Assembly: GCF_000069185.1 (NCBI RefSeq) | Contig: NC_010397.1 | Location: forward strand, 1,116,001-1,180,000 | DNA length: 64,000 nt | Reading direction: 5' to 3' | Origin: Mycobacteroides abscessus ATCC 19977 | Lineage (GTDB): Bacteria; Actinomycetota; Actinomycetes; Mycobacteriales; Mycobacteriaceae | Shown: positions 1-6,996 of the stretch, one piece after another | Position numbering within the stretch: the first letter of the stretch is position 1 | How the letters are laid out: each line of letters starts with the position of its first letter | Translations under genes and position numbers: made by a program | Notes under the pieces: generated by a model | The model's input: the letters and a program-made list of their open reading frames with translations, nothing else | Told to the model about the DNA's origin: nothing | Databases searched by the model: none

Positions 1-1290
1 TTGATGGCGATGACCTACCGTTTCGTCGGCACAAAGGGAACGCTCAAGGAGCGCCTTGATCGGCTTCTCCGACTGCGGCAGGCACTTCTGCAGGATGCGC
101 ACGTGATTCATATCGTATCGAAGGAGCGCGCACAGGCGTACCGACTCTTCTCTGTACTCAACCATCGTGGCGAATCTCTATCTGATGCCGACCTCCTTCG
201 CAGTCGGAGCTTGGAGATGCTTGAAGGATTTCTGTCCCACCAGGAGGCCGCGGCTCTGATCTGGGACGATCTGTTGTCAAATAAGGCACGAGATGTGGAA
301 CTGTTCTTCCAAGCCATCTATCCCTCTGTCACCGGCAAGCGCGCCCAGGGTGACCTGTTCGAGGCGCTGGAGAAGGCATTTCTTCCGAGCGTCGTCCCAA
401 CCTCTACGGCGGATGCCGAGCGGGTTGTTGCGCGAGTCGAGTGGTTCCGCGACGAATTCCTGCTCTACGCGAAATTAGTCGCCGGAGACTGGCCGTATCC
501 ACGACAGCCGCCCGGGCAGCAGCGAGTGAACAGTTGGCAGATAGAGCGGCTGCGGCGACTTACCGTAACGTTGCGGCACGATTTGGCGTTGCCACTGTTG
601 CTGGCAGCAGCGCGGTCGCTGTCGGAGACGGACTTTGCGGCTCTGGCATACATGTTGGAGATCTTCGCTTTTCGTTACAAGATTATCTGCGGTGCGCACG
701 CTACGAAGCCTTCGAATCTGTACTACGAGCACGCCTATCTGATGCGGATGGCGACTAAATCGAAGCCCTATACGCTCAAAACGCTCAAGCAGGAGTTGCG
801 GCAGCTCATCGCCGATAAGGCGGGGGACGCACTCTTTAAGCAATTGTTGTTAGAGAAGTTGCGGTATTCCAACTCCAGTCAGCGGGTCAACATCCGGGAG
901 TTCCTAACTGTTCTAGAGGAACATCGAGCGTGGTTGGCGAAGCCGGCATCCAAGCAGGGTGTGGCCGCACCAAGGCCTTCGATGACCAAGGTCATCGACA
1001 TTGACGAAGCGACGATCGAGCACATCTATCCACAGGGCGCTTCCACGACCGACAAGGATGCCGCACTGGAGCAGAAGAAGCACTGGCTCGCTAATCTGAC
1101 GTTCTTCGGTCCAAAGGACAACTCTGACACCGGCAATAAGCCCTTCTCGGTCAAGCGAACCACAAGCTATCCTGCCAGTGAGATTGCGATGACGGCAGAT
1201 CTAGCGAAACTAAATTCCTGGACGGATGTGGAGTTTGACGACCGTGAGAAGAATCTACTTGACCTGGCTATCCTTGTGTTTGTAATTTGA
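1..1290 (+). CDS. DUF262/DUF1524 (GmrSD-like) nuclease, 5' end outside window
   Basis: The reading frame is open from the first base, so the N-terminus lies outside the window; 429 residues are visible. Residues 49-66 (F-x-x-L-N-x-R-G-x-x-L then D-A-D-L-L-R-S) match the end of a DUF262 domain, the ParB-like NTP-dependent half of GmrSD proteins. Residues 339-345 (I-E-H-I-Y-P-Q, His341) followed by N-L-T-F-F (Asn365) and N-x-x-x-x-G-N-K-P-F-S (Asn374, Asn379) match the DUF1524 HNH-type nuclease. The DUF262 D-G-Q-Q-R-type motif should lie upstream. Family members are type IV or modification-dependent restriction enzymes and parts of phage defence systems. The stop overlaps the next gene's TTG start by four bases, so the two genes are probably translated together. 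Base composition is less GC-rich than the core genes further right, which fits acquisition. Family assignment is firm; the target is unknown. Confidence 0.85.
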   Translation: MMAMTYRFVGTKGTLKERLDRLLRLRQALLQDAHVIHIVSKERAQAYRLFSVLNHRGESLSDADLLRSRSLEMLEGFLSHQEAAALIWDDLLSNKARDVELFFQAIYPSVTGKRAQGDLFEALEKAFLPSVVPTSTADAERVVARVEWFRDEFLLYAKLVAGDWPYPRQPPGQQRVNSWQIERLRRLTVTLRHDLALPLLLAAARSLSETDFAALAYMLEIFAFRYKIICGAHATKPSNLYYEHAYLMRMATKSKPYTLKTLKQELRQLIADKAGDALFKQLLLEKLRYSNSSQRVNIREFLTVLEEHRAWLAKPASKQGVAAPRPSMTKVIDIDEATIEHIYPQGASTTDKDAALEQKKHWLANLTFFGPKDNSDTGNKPFSVKRTTSYPASEIAMTADLAKLNSWTDVEFDDREKNLLDLAILVFVI

Positions 1291-2342
1291 GTAAGCGGCC
1301 ATTTTTGCAAGACGACATCAAACATACTGGCGTCAAGCAATTGCGCGGCACAGTGCAAGCGATATCTGTCGTTGACGGAAGTAGAGATTTTATGTCGATG
1401 TCCGAACTGCTTAGCGAGGGATACCGTTTCTACAAGGCGACTCCGTTGAGTACGGTCGATTGCGTGGCTCTCCGAGGGCTCGACGATCATGCCCGTGGAT
1501 TGAAAGCGATCATCGAGTTTCTTGGTCTACCCGCCCACAAGCCGCATATGACTGATAAAGAGATCAGGCATGAGTGGACTCAGGTGGAGCAGTGGCTAGG
1601 AATGGCGGCCGGGTTGCGCTTTGTTGACATCGAATTTCTCGACGGCAGAGATTCGTGGTTGTGCTCGGTTGCTGGTGACTACAACGACGCCCATAATTCT
1701 CTGGTAAGCGCCTATGCGACCGAACAGAATCGTCTACTGTACGTGTGGAGCGCCGCCGAGAGGCTATTGAAATTGCTGATTCTTCCGGATAACGTGCCGG
1801 ATAAATTTAGAAACAATTACAACCGAGCATCTTCGCTATTGACTCAATCTTATGAACTGGCAGATTTGCCCGAACACTACATGTGCGTGTACGAGCACCT
1901 CTGTCAGCACGTTCAGAATGATGCAGCGCTTCAGTCGGAAAAGAGTTTGTCTCGATCGCTCCTGAAAACCTCATGGCGAAGAGAACCTGGCTTGCTGCTT
2001 TCGATCGGAAATTCGATGCGGAACATTCCAGCTCACGGTGTCGACACAGGTCCTGCCGTGACGGACTGGGACCGAGACGATCCTCGTTCAGAGGTAGCGT
2101 TGTCGACCGCGTATCACGCGCCTATGCTCGCGACACGGGGACTTTTGCTTAGCATTCAGATGCTCTTGGCCACGAGTTGCCAGTACTTTCCGGACGACCT
2201 AGACGACGACATCGTGGACGGTCGATGGGTTCGTGCTGCGGGCAAGTGGGAGTGGGTCACAAACCTGGAACCTGCGTTGCGAGATATCATATTATCGGCG
2301 CACCTGCGGAACCCTGACGAGTTCGATGACGGCTCGATGTGA
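1287..2342 (+). CDS. Hypothetical protein with HEPN-like R-N-x3-H motif, coupled to DUF262 gene
   Basis: A 351-residue protein starting at TTG within a TTGA overlap with the upstream nuclease gene. I do not recognise the full-length family. Near the C-terminus residues 245-250 read R-N-I-P-A-H, followed by G. This is the R-polar-x3-H signature of HEPN ribonuclease/nucleotidyltransferase-binding domains, as in Apea-like HEPN proteins. An upstream helical segment near residues 147-165 (R-L-L-Y-V-W-S-A-A-E-R-L-L-K) resembles the first HEPN helix. The N-terminal ~130 residues carry no motif I know. HEPN proteins are common toxic effectors in defence operons, so next to a GmrSD-like nuclease this could be an RNase effector. 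That role is inferred from the motif and the neighbourhood. No signal peptide or membrane segment is evident. Confidence 0.6.
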   Translation: MSKRPFLQDDIKHTGVKQLRGTVQAISVVDGSRDFMSMSELLSEGYRFYKATPLSTVDCVALRGLDDHARGLKAIIEFLGLPAHKPHMTDKEIRHEWTQVEQWLGMAAGLRFVDIEFLDGRDSWLCSVAGDYNDAHNSLVSAYATEQNRLLYVWSAAERLLKLLILPDNVPDKFRNNYNRASSLLTQSYELADLPEHYMCVYEHLCQHVQNDAALQSEKSLSRSLLKTSWRREPGLLLSIGNSMRNIPAHGVDTGPAVTDWDRDDPRSEVALSTAYHAPMLATRGLLLSIQMLLATSCQYFPDDLDDDIVDGRWVRAAGKWEWVTNLEPALRDIILSAHLRNPDEFDDGSM

Positions 2343-2345
2343 TCG

Positions 2346-2618
2346 CTAGTACCTTCTTCCTCGCGGCCGCACCGCCACCCCGGCAGCCTTCAGGATCTTC
2401 AGGACTGTCGTTCTCCCGATAGCGAACGTTTCTGCAACCTCCCGGCTAGTCTGTCCGGACTCGTACGCCGCGACCACCTGGGCTCGAAGTCGGTCAGTGA
2501 CCCGTTGTCGTTGACGTGGGGGAGACACGAACGACAGAGGTGATTCAACTTCACCAACACCATCTTGCGCATCCGTCAACAATGTGTTCGGACTGAACCG
2601 TCCCAGGGCTGGTTGCAT
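2346..2618 (-). CDS. Small helix-turn-helix protein, resolvase/invertase C-terminal type
   Basis: A 90-residue basic protein with an ATG start. Residues about 40-85 (R-V-T-D-R-L-R-A-Q-V-V-A-A-Y, then S-R-E-V-A, then I-G-R-T-T-V-L-K-I-L-K) form a Hin/resolvase-type helix-turn-helix ending in a basic tail V-R-P-R-G-R-R-Y. No catalytic serine-recombinase domain is present, so this is either a free-standing DNA-binding protein or the surviving C-terminus of a recombinase. Its stop lies only a few bases from the stop of the HEPN-like gene (convergent). A related protein with two such units and a similar tail (V-Q-I-R-P-R-P-G-R-Q) ends at 5955 on the same strand, so the pair brackets the ESX-like debris. 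Confidence 0.55.
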   Translation of the reverse strand: MQPALGRFSPNTLLTDAQDGVGEVESPLSFVSPPRQRQRVTDRLRAQVVAAYESGQTSREVAETFAIGRTTVLKILKAAGVAVRPRGRRY

Positions 2619-3151
2619 GTCCGCAGCCGGCGACTGCGGATGAGAAAATCACCGAGACCACCAACCCTGCGAGACGTGAGAGGCGGGTTCGTGGCGATGC
2701 GGCCGCGCTGCTGTCGCGGGCGGGTCTGGCTGTCTCGGTCGGACCATCGAGGGCAAGCACAAGTTCTTCCTCAACATTGAGGGAATGACCGAGACAGTGC
2801 TGCATGTAGTTGATCGCGAAAAGCGGCGGATCGATCAGTGGACGGCCGAGTGTTGCTTCTGCTGAGGGCTGTTCGAGAACCAAGATGGTGGACATGGTTG
2901 GTACGGGCGATTCATTGATGGCCCATGAAACCGGTAGTTCAACAGATGAACTGGGCCACGTCCGACTGGTGGTGGACATCGGATCCTCCTCGTCTGGATT
3001 GCGGTGGAGCGGGTCGTGAATTGATGCGTCTACCGTCTCGTGGGAGTCGTGGCCGCGATACCCAGCCCAGCGCCCGATTTCGGAGCGAATCGACCCGTAA
3101 ACTCATGTGTCCGCTGGGTAGTGGGCACTGGATCGGTGTGGGAGGCGCGAG
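2619..3151. other. 533-bp stretch without a convincing intact gene
   Basis: No frame on either strand combines a plausible start, a ribosome binding site and protein-like composition over this stretch. The 142-codon minus-strand frame at 2551-2979 has low-complexity Ser/Pro/Ala content and overlaps the HTH gene. Part of the stretch may be degraded coding sequence (see 2746-2865). Its last bases include the GGGAGG ribosome binding site of the gene at 3152. Confidence 0.5.
2746..2865 (+). pseudogene. Possible C-terminal gene remnant, about 39 codons
   Basis: This frame reads I-E-G-K-H-K-F-F-L-N-I-E-G-M, then T-E-T-V-L-H-V-V-D-R-E-K-R-R-I-D-Q-W, and ends C-C-F-C-stop. Its balanced composition differs from the arginine/proline-rich shadow frames around it, which suggests former coding sequence. 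There is no start codon with a binding site, and upstream the protein-like reading shifts to another frame. I do not recognise the family. The call rests on composition alone. Confidence 0.25.
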
Positions 3152-3880
3152 ATGACGGCCGAATCCGTGGAGGAGTCAACGTCGCCGAGGACGCTGCCGT
3201 CGTTAAGCCAGGTTGAGAGTGACCTGACGAAGGTACGTCAGCATGAGGGTGCTTCACTCGCTCGCGTGACTGAATACGGCAAGAACCTGCAGCGCCTACG
3301 CATCAGTCAGCATGAGTTTGCTCCGCGCGGAGGCAACGCGGGCACGACACTGCCCATCACGACGATTAGGGCGCTTGATTGTGCGCTGCAAAGCTATCAC
3401 GCCGAAGACACCCACGCAGTAATCCTGAAAGCGATATTGAACTTAAGGAATGCGCCCGGCAACCTGACCGACCGGCGACAGGATGCGATGCTGAATCTAG
3501 GTATCTATGGAAAAGATACCTATAGCCGAGCAGAAGCAGCCGCAATCCTTATGTTTGCGGACCTGATATGTAATCAGGAGCTGTCCTTCTGCGAGAAACG
3601 CAACAAAGATGAAGCAGTGATGTCGATCGTGAGGGCATCGTTCGACGAGCATCGACGCCAGATTCATCTCATCCTCGACTTGCACGAGGACGATGGTCAA
3701 GTTGCGATCGATTTGTCCTGCAGATTGTCCATCGTGGCTTCGAGCGATGCGTTCCCGGTAGAAGTCGATGAGCACGGAAAGCTACGAGGACCCGTCGCGC
3801 GGGATCTTCCGGATAGTTTCTGCTGTTCGCATCGCCTGCGCATGGGTTCGATCGTTCTCACGCTGCAGGCTTTCGATTAG
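3152..3880 (+). CDS. Hypothetical protein, 242 aa
   Basis: Starts at ATG after a good ribosome binding site (GGGAGG, 6-7 bases upstream). There is no signal peptide, transmembrane segment or recognisable motif. The middle (residues about 60-200) is helical and mixed-charge, for example a segment with R-A-E-A-A-A-I-L-M-F-A-D-L. Base composition is lower in GC than the backbone genes, as in the two genes at the left edge. The last ~33 codons overlap, tail to tail, the WXG100-like gene on the other strand by 99 bases, an unusually long convergent overlap. The original 3' end may have been replaced when the two segments were joined. Function unknown. Confidence 0.5.
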   Translation: MTAESVEESTSPRTLPSLSQVESDLTKVRQHEGASLARVTEYGKNLQRLRISQHEFAPRGGNAGTTLPITTIRALDCALQSYHAEDTHAVILKAILNLRNAPGNLTDRRQDAMLNLGIYGKDTYSRAEAAAILMFADLICNQELSFCEKRNKDEAVMSIVRASFDEHRRQIHLILDLHEDDGQVAIDLSCRLSIVASSDAFPVEVDEHGKLRGPVARDLPDSFCCSHRLRMGSIVLTLQAFD

Positions 3881-4042
3881 GTCTGCAAGGGCCGATTGGG
3901 ATTCACCTACCCACCCTGGCAACGCCGCTCGCATCCGGGCGAGCGCTCCGTCATGTGAGGCTCGCCGACGGTGGGCGAGCATTGCCACTCGGTCGGCCAC
4001 TTGCTCAGGTGTTAAATCTGCGCCTTCGGCTTGCGATGACAC
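3782..4042 (-). CDS. WXG100-like small helical protein (ESX substrate type)
   Basis: An 86-residue protein starting at GTG, with GGAAAGG about nine bases upstream. Residues 44-46 are W-V-G, in the context L-P-G-W-V-G-E-S-Q-S-A, between two predicted helices (about 12-40 and 50-80). This is the length and W-x-G hairpin layout of WXG100/Esx-type proteins, which are exported as helical pairs by type VII systems in mycobacteria. No clear C-terminal Y-x-x-x-D/E export signal is visible. It sits 36 bases downstream of a lipoprotein gene and a truncated large exported-protein gene on the same strand, an order typical of ESX effector modules. No ESX core genes are in the window, so export would depend on a machine elsewhere. 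Confidence 0.6.
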   Translation of the reverse strand: MSSQAEGADLTPEQVADRVAMLAHRRRASHDGALARMRAALPGWVGESQSALADLIESLQRENDRTHAQAMRTAETIRKIPRDGSS

Positions 4043-4078
4043 GAAACCATTCCTTTCCGTCAGCCAAATGTCGCCGCT

Positions 4079-4846
4079 CTACGCCGAACTTCCCTCCGGC
4101 CAGCCAGGATCGTTCGGCAGCGTGAGCGGCGGGTCGGGCCGGACGTACGGTTTGGGCCAGTTGTTGGGTATGCCGGGCGCGAGCTTTTTGCACTGCGGCA
4201 GATCTGTGGCCGCGAAATCTATGCAGGTCAGCACCCAGGTACCAAACACGTTGTCCGTAGGCCGCTTGGCTGGCCCCCGCTGGTTCGCCAAAGGCGGGTG
4301 TTGTTGCCCGGCAGGAAGTTTCGGGTCTGGGCCGAATATGAGCCACTGGGCATGCCCTAGAGATTGCGAGCCGCCACTGTGGTACGTGCCGTCCGTCATC
4401 TTTCCCGCTGTGAGAGAACCGTAACCACAAACCCCCGCCGTGAACTGGTCACCGTCCTGGCGCAGCTCCACAATCTCGGCGTAGTCGGTGCCGACATTCT
4501 CGACCAGGTTTGGATAGAGATAGTCAAACCCTTGAGACTCGCCAAAAAAATCTAGATCCCACCCGTTGTTGAACGCATGATCGAAGCCGGGGTACCCCAC
4601 TGCTCGGATCGCGTCGATGCCTCGCCCGGGCCCAGATTGTGCCGCAGTAAAGGACTCGGTGATCGCGCGCACGAAGGTGCCTTCGGGGAACATGAGGTCG
4701 GCTACCGGGTTGGGAATCCACCGCATGGTGGTGCGGTCCTTGTTCTCCCAGGTGAGTGCTGGTTGTTTGGGTTTCTCGTGCGTGCACGAGGTGACAAGCA
4801 GAGCACACATCGCAGCTGCGGTCAGCGTGAGGGTCCGAGGGCTCAC
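4079..4846 (-). CDS. Lipoprotein of an ESX-like module
   Basis: The preferred start is GTG 4846, which overlaps the stop of the upstream remnant as GTGA and gives 255 residues; GTG 4861 would add five. The N-terminus (S-P-R-T-L-T-L-T-A-A-A-M-C-A-L-L-V-T-S-C) is a signal peptide with lipobox V-T-S-C, so the product should be an acylated envelope protein. The mature part has many Trp, Gly and Pro and ends W-P-E-G-S-S-A; three later cysteines could form disulfides. The family is unknown to me. In mycobacterial clusters of this layout such lipoproteins follow a large exported protein and may protect against or anchor it, which is inference. The reading frame is intact although its upstream partner is truncated. 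Confidence 0.6.
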   Translation of the reverse strand: MSPRTLTLTAAAMCALLVTSCTHEKPKQPALTWENKDRTTMRWIPNPVADLMFPEGTFVRAITESFTAAQSGPGRGIDAIRAVGYPGFDHAFNNGWDLDFFGESQGFDYLYPNLVENVGTDYAEIVELRQDGDQFTAGVCGYGSLTAGKMTDGTYHSGGSQSLGHAQWLIFGPDPKLPAGQQHPPLANQRGPAKRPTDNVFGTWVLTCIDFAATDLPQCKKLAPGIPNNWPKPYVRPDPPLTLPNDPGWPEGSSA

Positions 4847-5562
4847 TGGTGGGGGTCCCACTGCCAGTTCGGGTATTTCCCGCCCATCTGTTCCTGGGCT
4901 TGCCAGTGGTCCAGGTTGACGTTGTAGTCGCGTGGGGCCGTGGTCTTGAACCAGTCATCCAGGGCCCTTTGAGCTTCCTTCACGCTCTGTGGCTCCGCCG
5001 AGATGGTGCTGGGGTCGAAGTGTCCGCCGTTGATGTATTTGCCGACGATGGGGTCATCGGCGATGCCGGGGTGGGCCTGTGCAAGTGCGTCTAGGACGCT
5101 GGCTTGGTAGGCGGAGGGGTTGCCGAAACTGCCGGACTGGGCAAGGTCTTGGGCGAATCCTTCGGGCAGTTTCGTGGTGTTTTCCATCTGTTTTTGTGCG
5201 CTGTCGAGAACGTCCATAGCGTCGCTAGCGAAGGGCACCTTGCCGATCAGTTTCTTGAGGTCCTCGACATTCTGGTCCGTGGGTTTCTCGCCGACAGAGT
5301 CCAGCGCCCCGTCGAGCATGCCTTGGGAGAGCCGTCCAGCGGCTTTGAGGTCGTGGTCGCTGCCGGTACGGGCAGCATCGTTGAGGAGCTGCTGGTGCTG
5401 TTCCTGGGCTTGTTCGTTGATGATTTCGCCTGCGTAGTGGCCTTTGTCGGACGTGGACACCATGTCCCGCATTTCGCCGATGTTCTTGAACGGCTTGATG
5501 GCGGGGTCTTGCCGGTATGAGGGGTCCGAATCGGCGTATTGGCTCAGGTATTCGCCCTGCAC
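4843..5562 (-). pseudogene. 3' part of a large exported (ESX/TPR-repeat type) protein, 5' end deleted
   Basis: Protein-like sequence runs for about 240 residues, from V-Q-G-E-Y-L-S-Q-Y-A-D to the end ...N-W-Q-W-D-P-H-Q. It is Ala/Gln/Asp-rich and helical and resembles the C-terminal region of long mycobacterial exported proteins found beside WXG100 genes. The frame stays open up to 5754, but upstream of 5562 it is antisense to a DUF2188 gene and reads as Arg/Ser/Pro noise. The genuine 5' end, including any WXG-type N-terminus, is therefore missing. The stop overlaps the lipoprotein start. The remnant probably yields no normal product unless a chimeric start is used. Confidence 0.6.
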
Positions 5563-5564
5563 CT

Positions 5565-5794
5565 TCCAAAGGCGACATTGAGACCTACCACGAGGACGGG
5601 GTCTGGAAGAACCGGGCGCAGGGCGGACAGCGAGCGTCGAACACCGCCGAGACGAAGGCCGAAGCTCAGGCGGGGCCGGACGGCAGATGGCGATCGATCG
5701 CGGCGTCGAGCACGTGATCAAGAAGATGGACGGCACGATCGGCGAGCGCAACACCTATCCGCGGAGCCGTGACAAGAATCCACCGAAGGGATAG
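5565..5794 (+). pseudogene. DUF2188 gene, start codon lost and frameshifted
   Basis: From 5565 the frame reads S-K-G-D-I-E-T-Y-H-E-D-G-V-W-K-N-R, the characteristic beginning of short DUF2188 proteins, and continues R-A-S-N-T-A-E-T-K-A-E-A. Near 5665-5685 it changes frame and resumes as G-R-Q-M-A-I-D-R-G-V-E-H-V-I-K-K then D-G-T-I-G-E-R-N-T-Y-P-R-S-R-D, stopping with TAG at 5792-5794. The codon before Ser is CCT where family members have an initiator Met, exactly where the exported-protein remnant on the other strand ends. The gene has therefore lost its start at a rearrangement junction and carries a later indel in a G/C-rich run. Intact members are about 75 residues long. Function unknown. 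Confidence 0.7.
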
Positions 5795-5954
5795 CTGCGT
5801 GCCTCGCGAAGCGGCCCCTGCTGTCGGGCCTGTCCGGGCTGCGCCCGCCTTCGATGGAAGCACCGTCGCGGGGCCCGCGTGGCGATGCGGAGGTCCTCTG
5901 CATGTGTTCGCCGCAGTATTCCGATAGACCGACTAAAGCTGTTGCAGCACAGCG

Positions 5955-6392
5955 CTATTGACGCCCTGGACGCGGCCTGATCTGGACGCCATGCTGGCGA
6001 AGTTTAGCGGCGATGGCGGTGTTAGAGACACTGAATCGGGCACTAAGCGCCGCAAGTGAGCTGCCAGCGGCGTAAAGGTCGGCGGCTTCCCTCGCCTGCT
6101 CGTCGGCGAGACCTTGGCTGCGGATGGTGACGCCCTGCTCGCGGAGCACCGTGGCGACCCTGGTCTTCGAGATGCCGTAGTGAGTGCCGATCTGCTGAGC
6201 GGTCTCACCTGCTTCGTACCGAGCAACGATGTCGGCAGTGTCCCCGCGCTTCAAGAACCGTTTCGACTGTATTCTCGGCTTGTTGCGATGCAATGAGCGT
6301 GGACGAGGCGCAGACTCGTCAATCCGTTCCCGCAGTTCAGACCACTTTTTTGACAAGTGTGCATGTTTCGAGTTTCTTCCCCTTAGCTCCAC
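5955..6392 (-). CDS. Tandem helix-turn-helix DNA-binding protein
   Basis: A 145-residue basic protein; the start is GTG 6392, with TTG 6395 adjacent. It has two resolvase-type helix-turn-helix units, about residues 50-90 (R-G-D-T-A-D-I-V-A-R-Y, then A-Q-Q-I-G, then I-S-K-T-R-V) and 93-135 (A-R-E-A-A-D-L-Y, then L-A-A-L-S, then V-S-N-T-A-I). The tail V-Q-I-R-P-R-P-G-R-Q resembles that of the HTH protein at 2346-2618. No recombinase catalytic domain is seen. It could be a stand-alone regulator or a recombinase relic. Confidence 0.55.
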   Translation of the reverse strand: MELRGRNSKHAHLSKKWSELRERIDESAPRPRSLHRNKPRIQSKRFLKRGDTADIVARYEAGETAQQIGTHYGISKTRVATVLREQGVTIRSQGLADEQAREAADLYAAGSSLAALSARFSVSNTAIAAKLRQHGVQIRPRPGRQ

Positions 6393-6400
6393 CAAGAGAA

Positions 6401-6419
6401 CCCCCGGCCAGGCCGGGGG
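6401..6419. terminator. Strong hairpin, bidirectional terminator candidate
   Basis: CCCCCGGCC and GGCCGGGGG form a 9-bp GC-only stem around a single A. On the plus strand it is followed by ATTTCATTTTT; on the minus strand, just past the stop at 6423, by TTCTCTT. It probably ends the leftward membrane-protein transcript and insulates it from the HTH gene. Confidence 0.6.
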
Positions 6420-6422
6420 ATT

Positions 6423-6647
6423 TCATTTTTGCGGTTCGTCGGGCGACTCGGCCTCGTCGTTCGCCTTGGCGGCACGGCCCGGATTGCCGATACGGCGGTT
6501 GAGTGCGTATACAGGGGCAGCCGCCCGTGCCACCAGCGGTGGAATTGCCTGGCGCGCCCTGCGGGTGTTGAAGAGCCCAGCATTCATGCCGATACCTATG
6601 AAGGTCATCGCCACGATCGCCGCTATCCCGACGAACGTTGTCGTCAT
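6423..6647 (-). CDS. Small membrane protein, 74 aa
   Basis: ATG 6647 is chosen over an upstream in-frame GTG (6656). The N-terminus M-T-T-T-F-V-G-I-A-A-I-V-A-M-T-F-I-G-I-G-M is a single hydrophobic segment. A basic stretch (N-T-R-R-A-R) and a hydrophilic acidic tail (N-D-E-A-E-S-P-D-E-P-Q-K) follow. It looks like a one-pass inner membrane protein with a cytoplasmic tail. It lies 57 bases after the four-helix membrane gene and ends at a strong hairpin, so it may be the last gene of a leftward unit led by the AraC gene. Function unknown. Confidence 0.55.
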   Translation of the reverse strand: MTTTFVGIAAIVAMTFIGIGMNAGLFNTRRARQAIPPLVARAAAPVYALNRRIGNPGRAAKANDEAESPDEPQK

Positions 6648-6704
6648 ACGACCCACAGTATCGTCAAGCGCTGACCAGCGCCTCCGAGGTGTTGCGGCGG
6701 GCGA

Positions 6705-6980
6705 TCACGACGGTGCGAAGCGCCGTGCTCCCCACCAACCGATGCCCGCCACGGCCGCGGGCACCCCGAATACCGCCAGCAACACGGGCAGTTCCTCGGC
6801 CACGCCATAGCCCGCCTCGAAGACACCCACGCCCATATTGAACACAGCAACGCCTGCCCAGGCGACAAGAAAATGCGTGACGGCGCTCTGTATCCCGACC
6901 TTCTTGACTACGGCGCCCACGGCGAGGAACGCCAGCGCTGCGACAACTCCAACGACGATGATGATCGCGGTCCGGCTCAT
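6705..6980 (-). CDS. Small integral membrane protein, 91 aa
   Basis: ATG 6980 gives M-S-R-T-A-I-I-I-V-V-G-V-V-A-A-L-A-F-L-A. A longer frame exists upstream but is Pro/Arg-rich noise overlapping the AraC gene. About three hydrophobic helices (residues 5-25, 35-52, 60-82) fill the protein, which ends A-R-R-F-A-P-S. It starts 16 bases after the AraC-type regulator stop on the same strand and is probably cotranscribed. No family assignment possible. Confidence 0.55.
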   Translation of the reverse strand: MSRTAIIIVVGVVAALAFLAVGAVVKKVGIQSAVTHFLVAWAGVAVFNMGVGVFEAGYGVAEELPVLLAVFGVPAAVAGIGWWGARRFAPS

Positions 6981-6996
6981 AGCGATGGACTCTAGG

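Noticed and set aside
5563..5754. N-terminal 64 codons continuing the exported-protein remnant
   Set aside because: They are the antisense of the DUF2188 gene and are Arg/Ser/Pro noise, so the remnant was ended at 5562.
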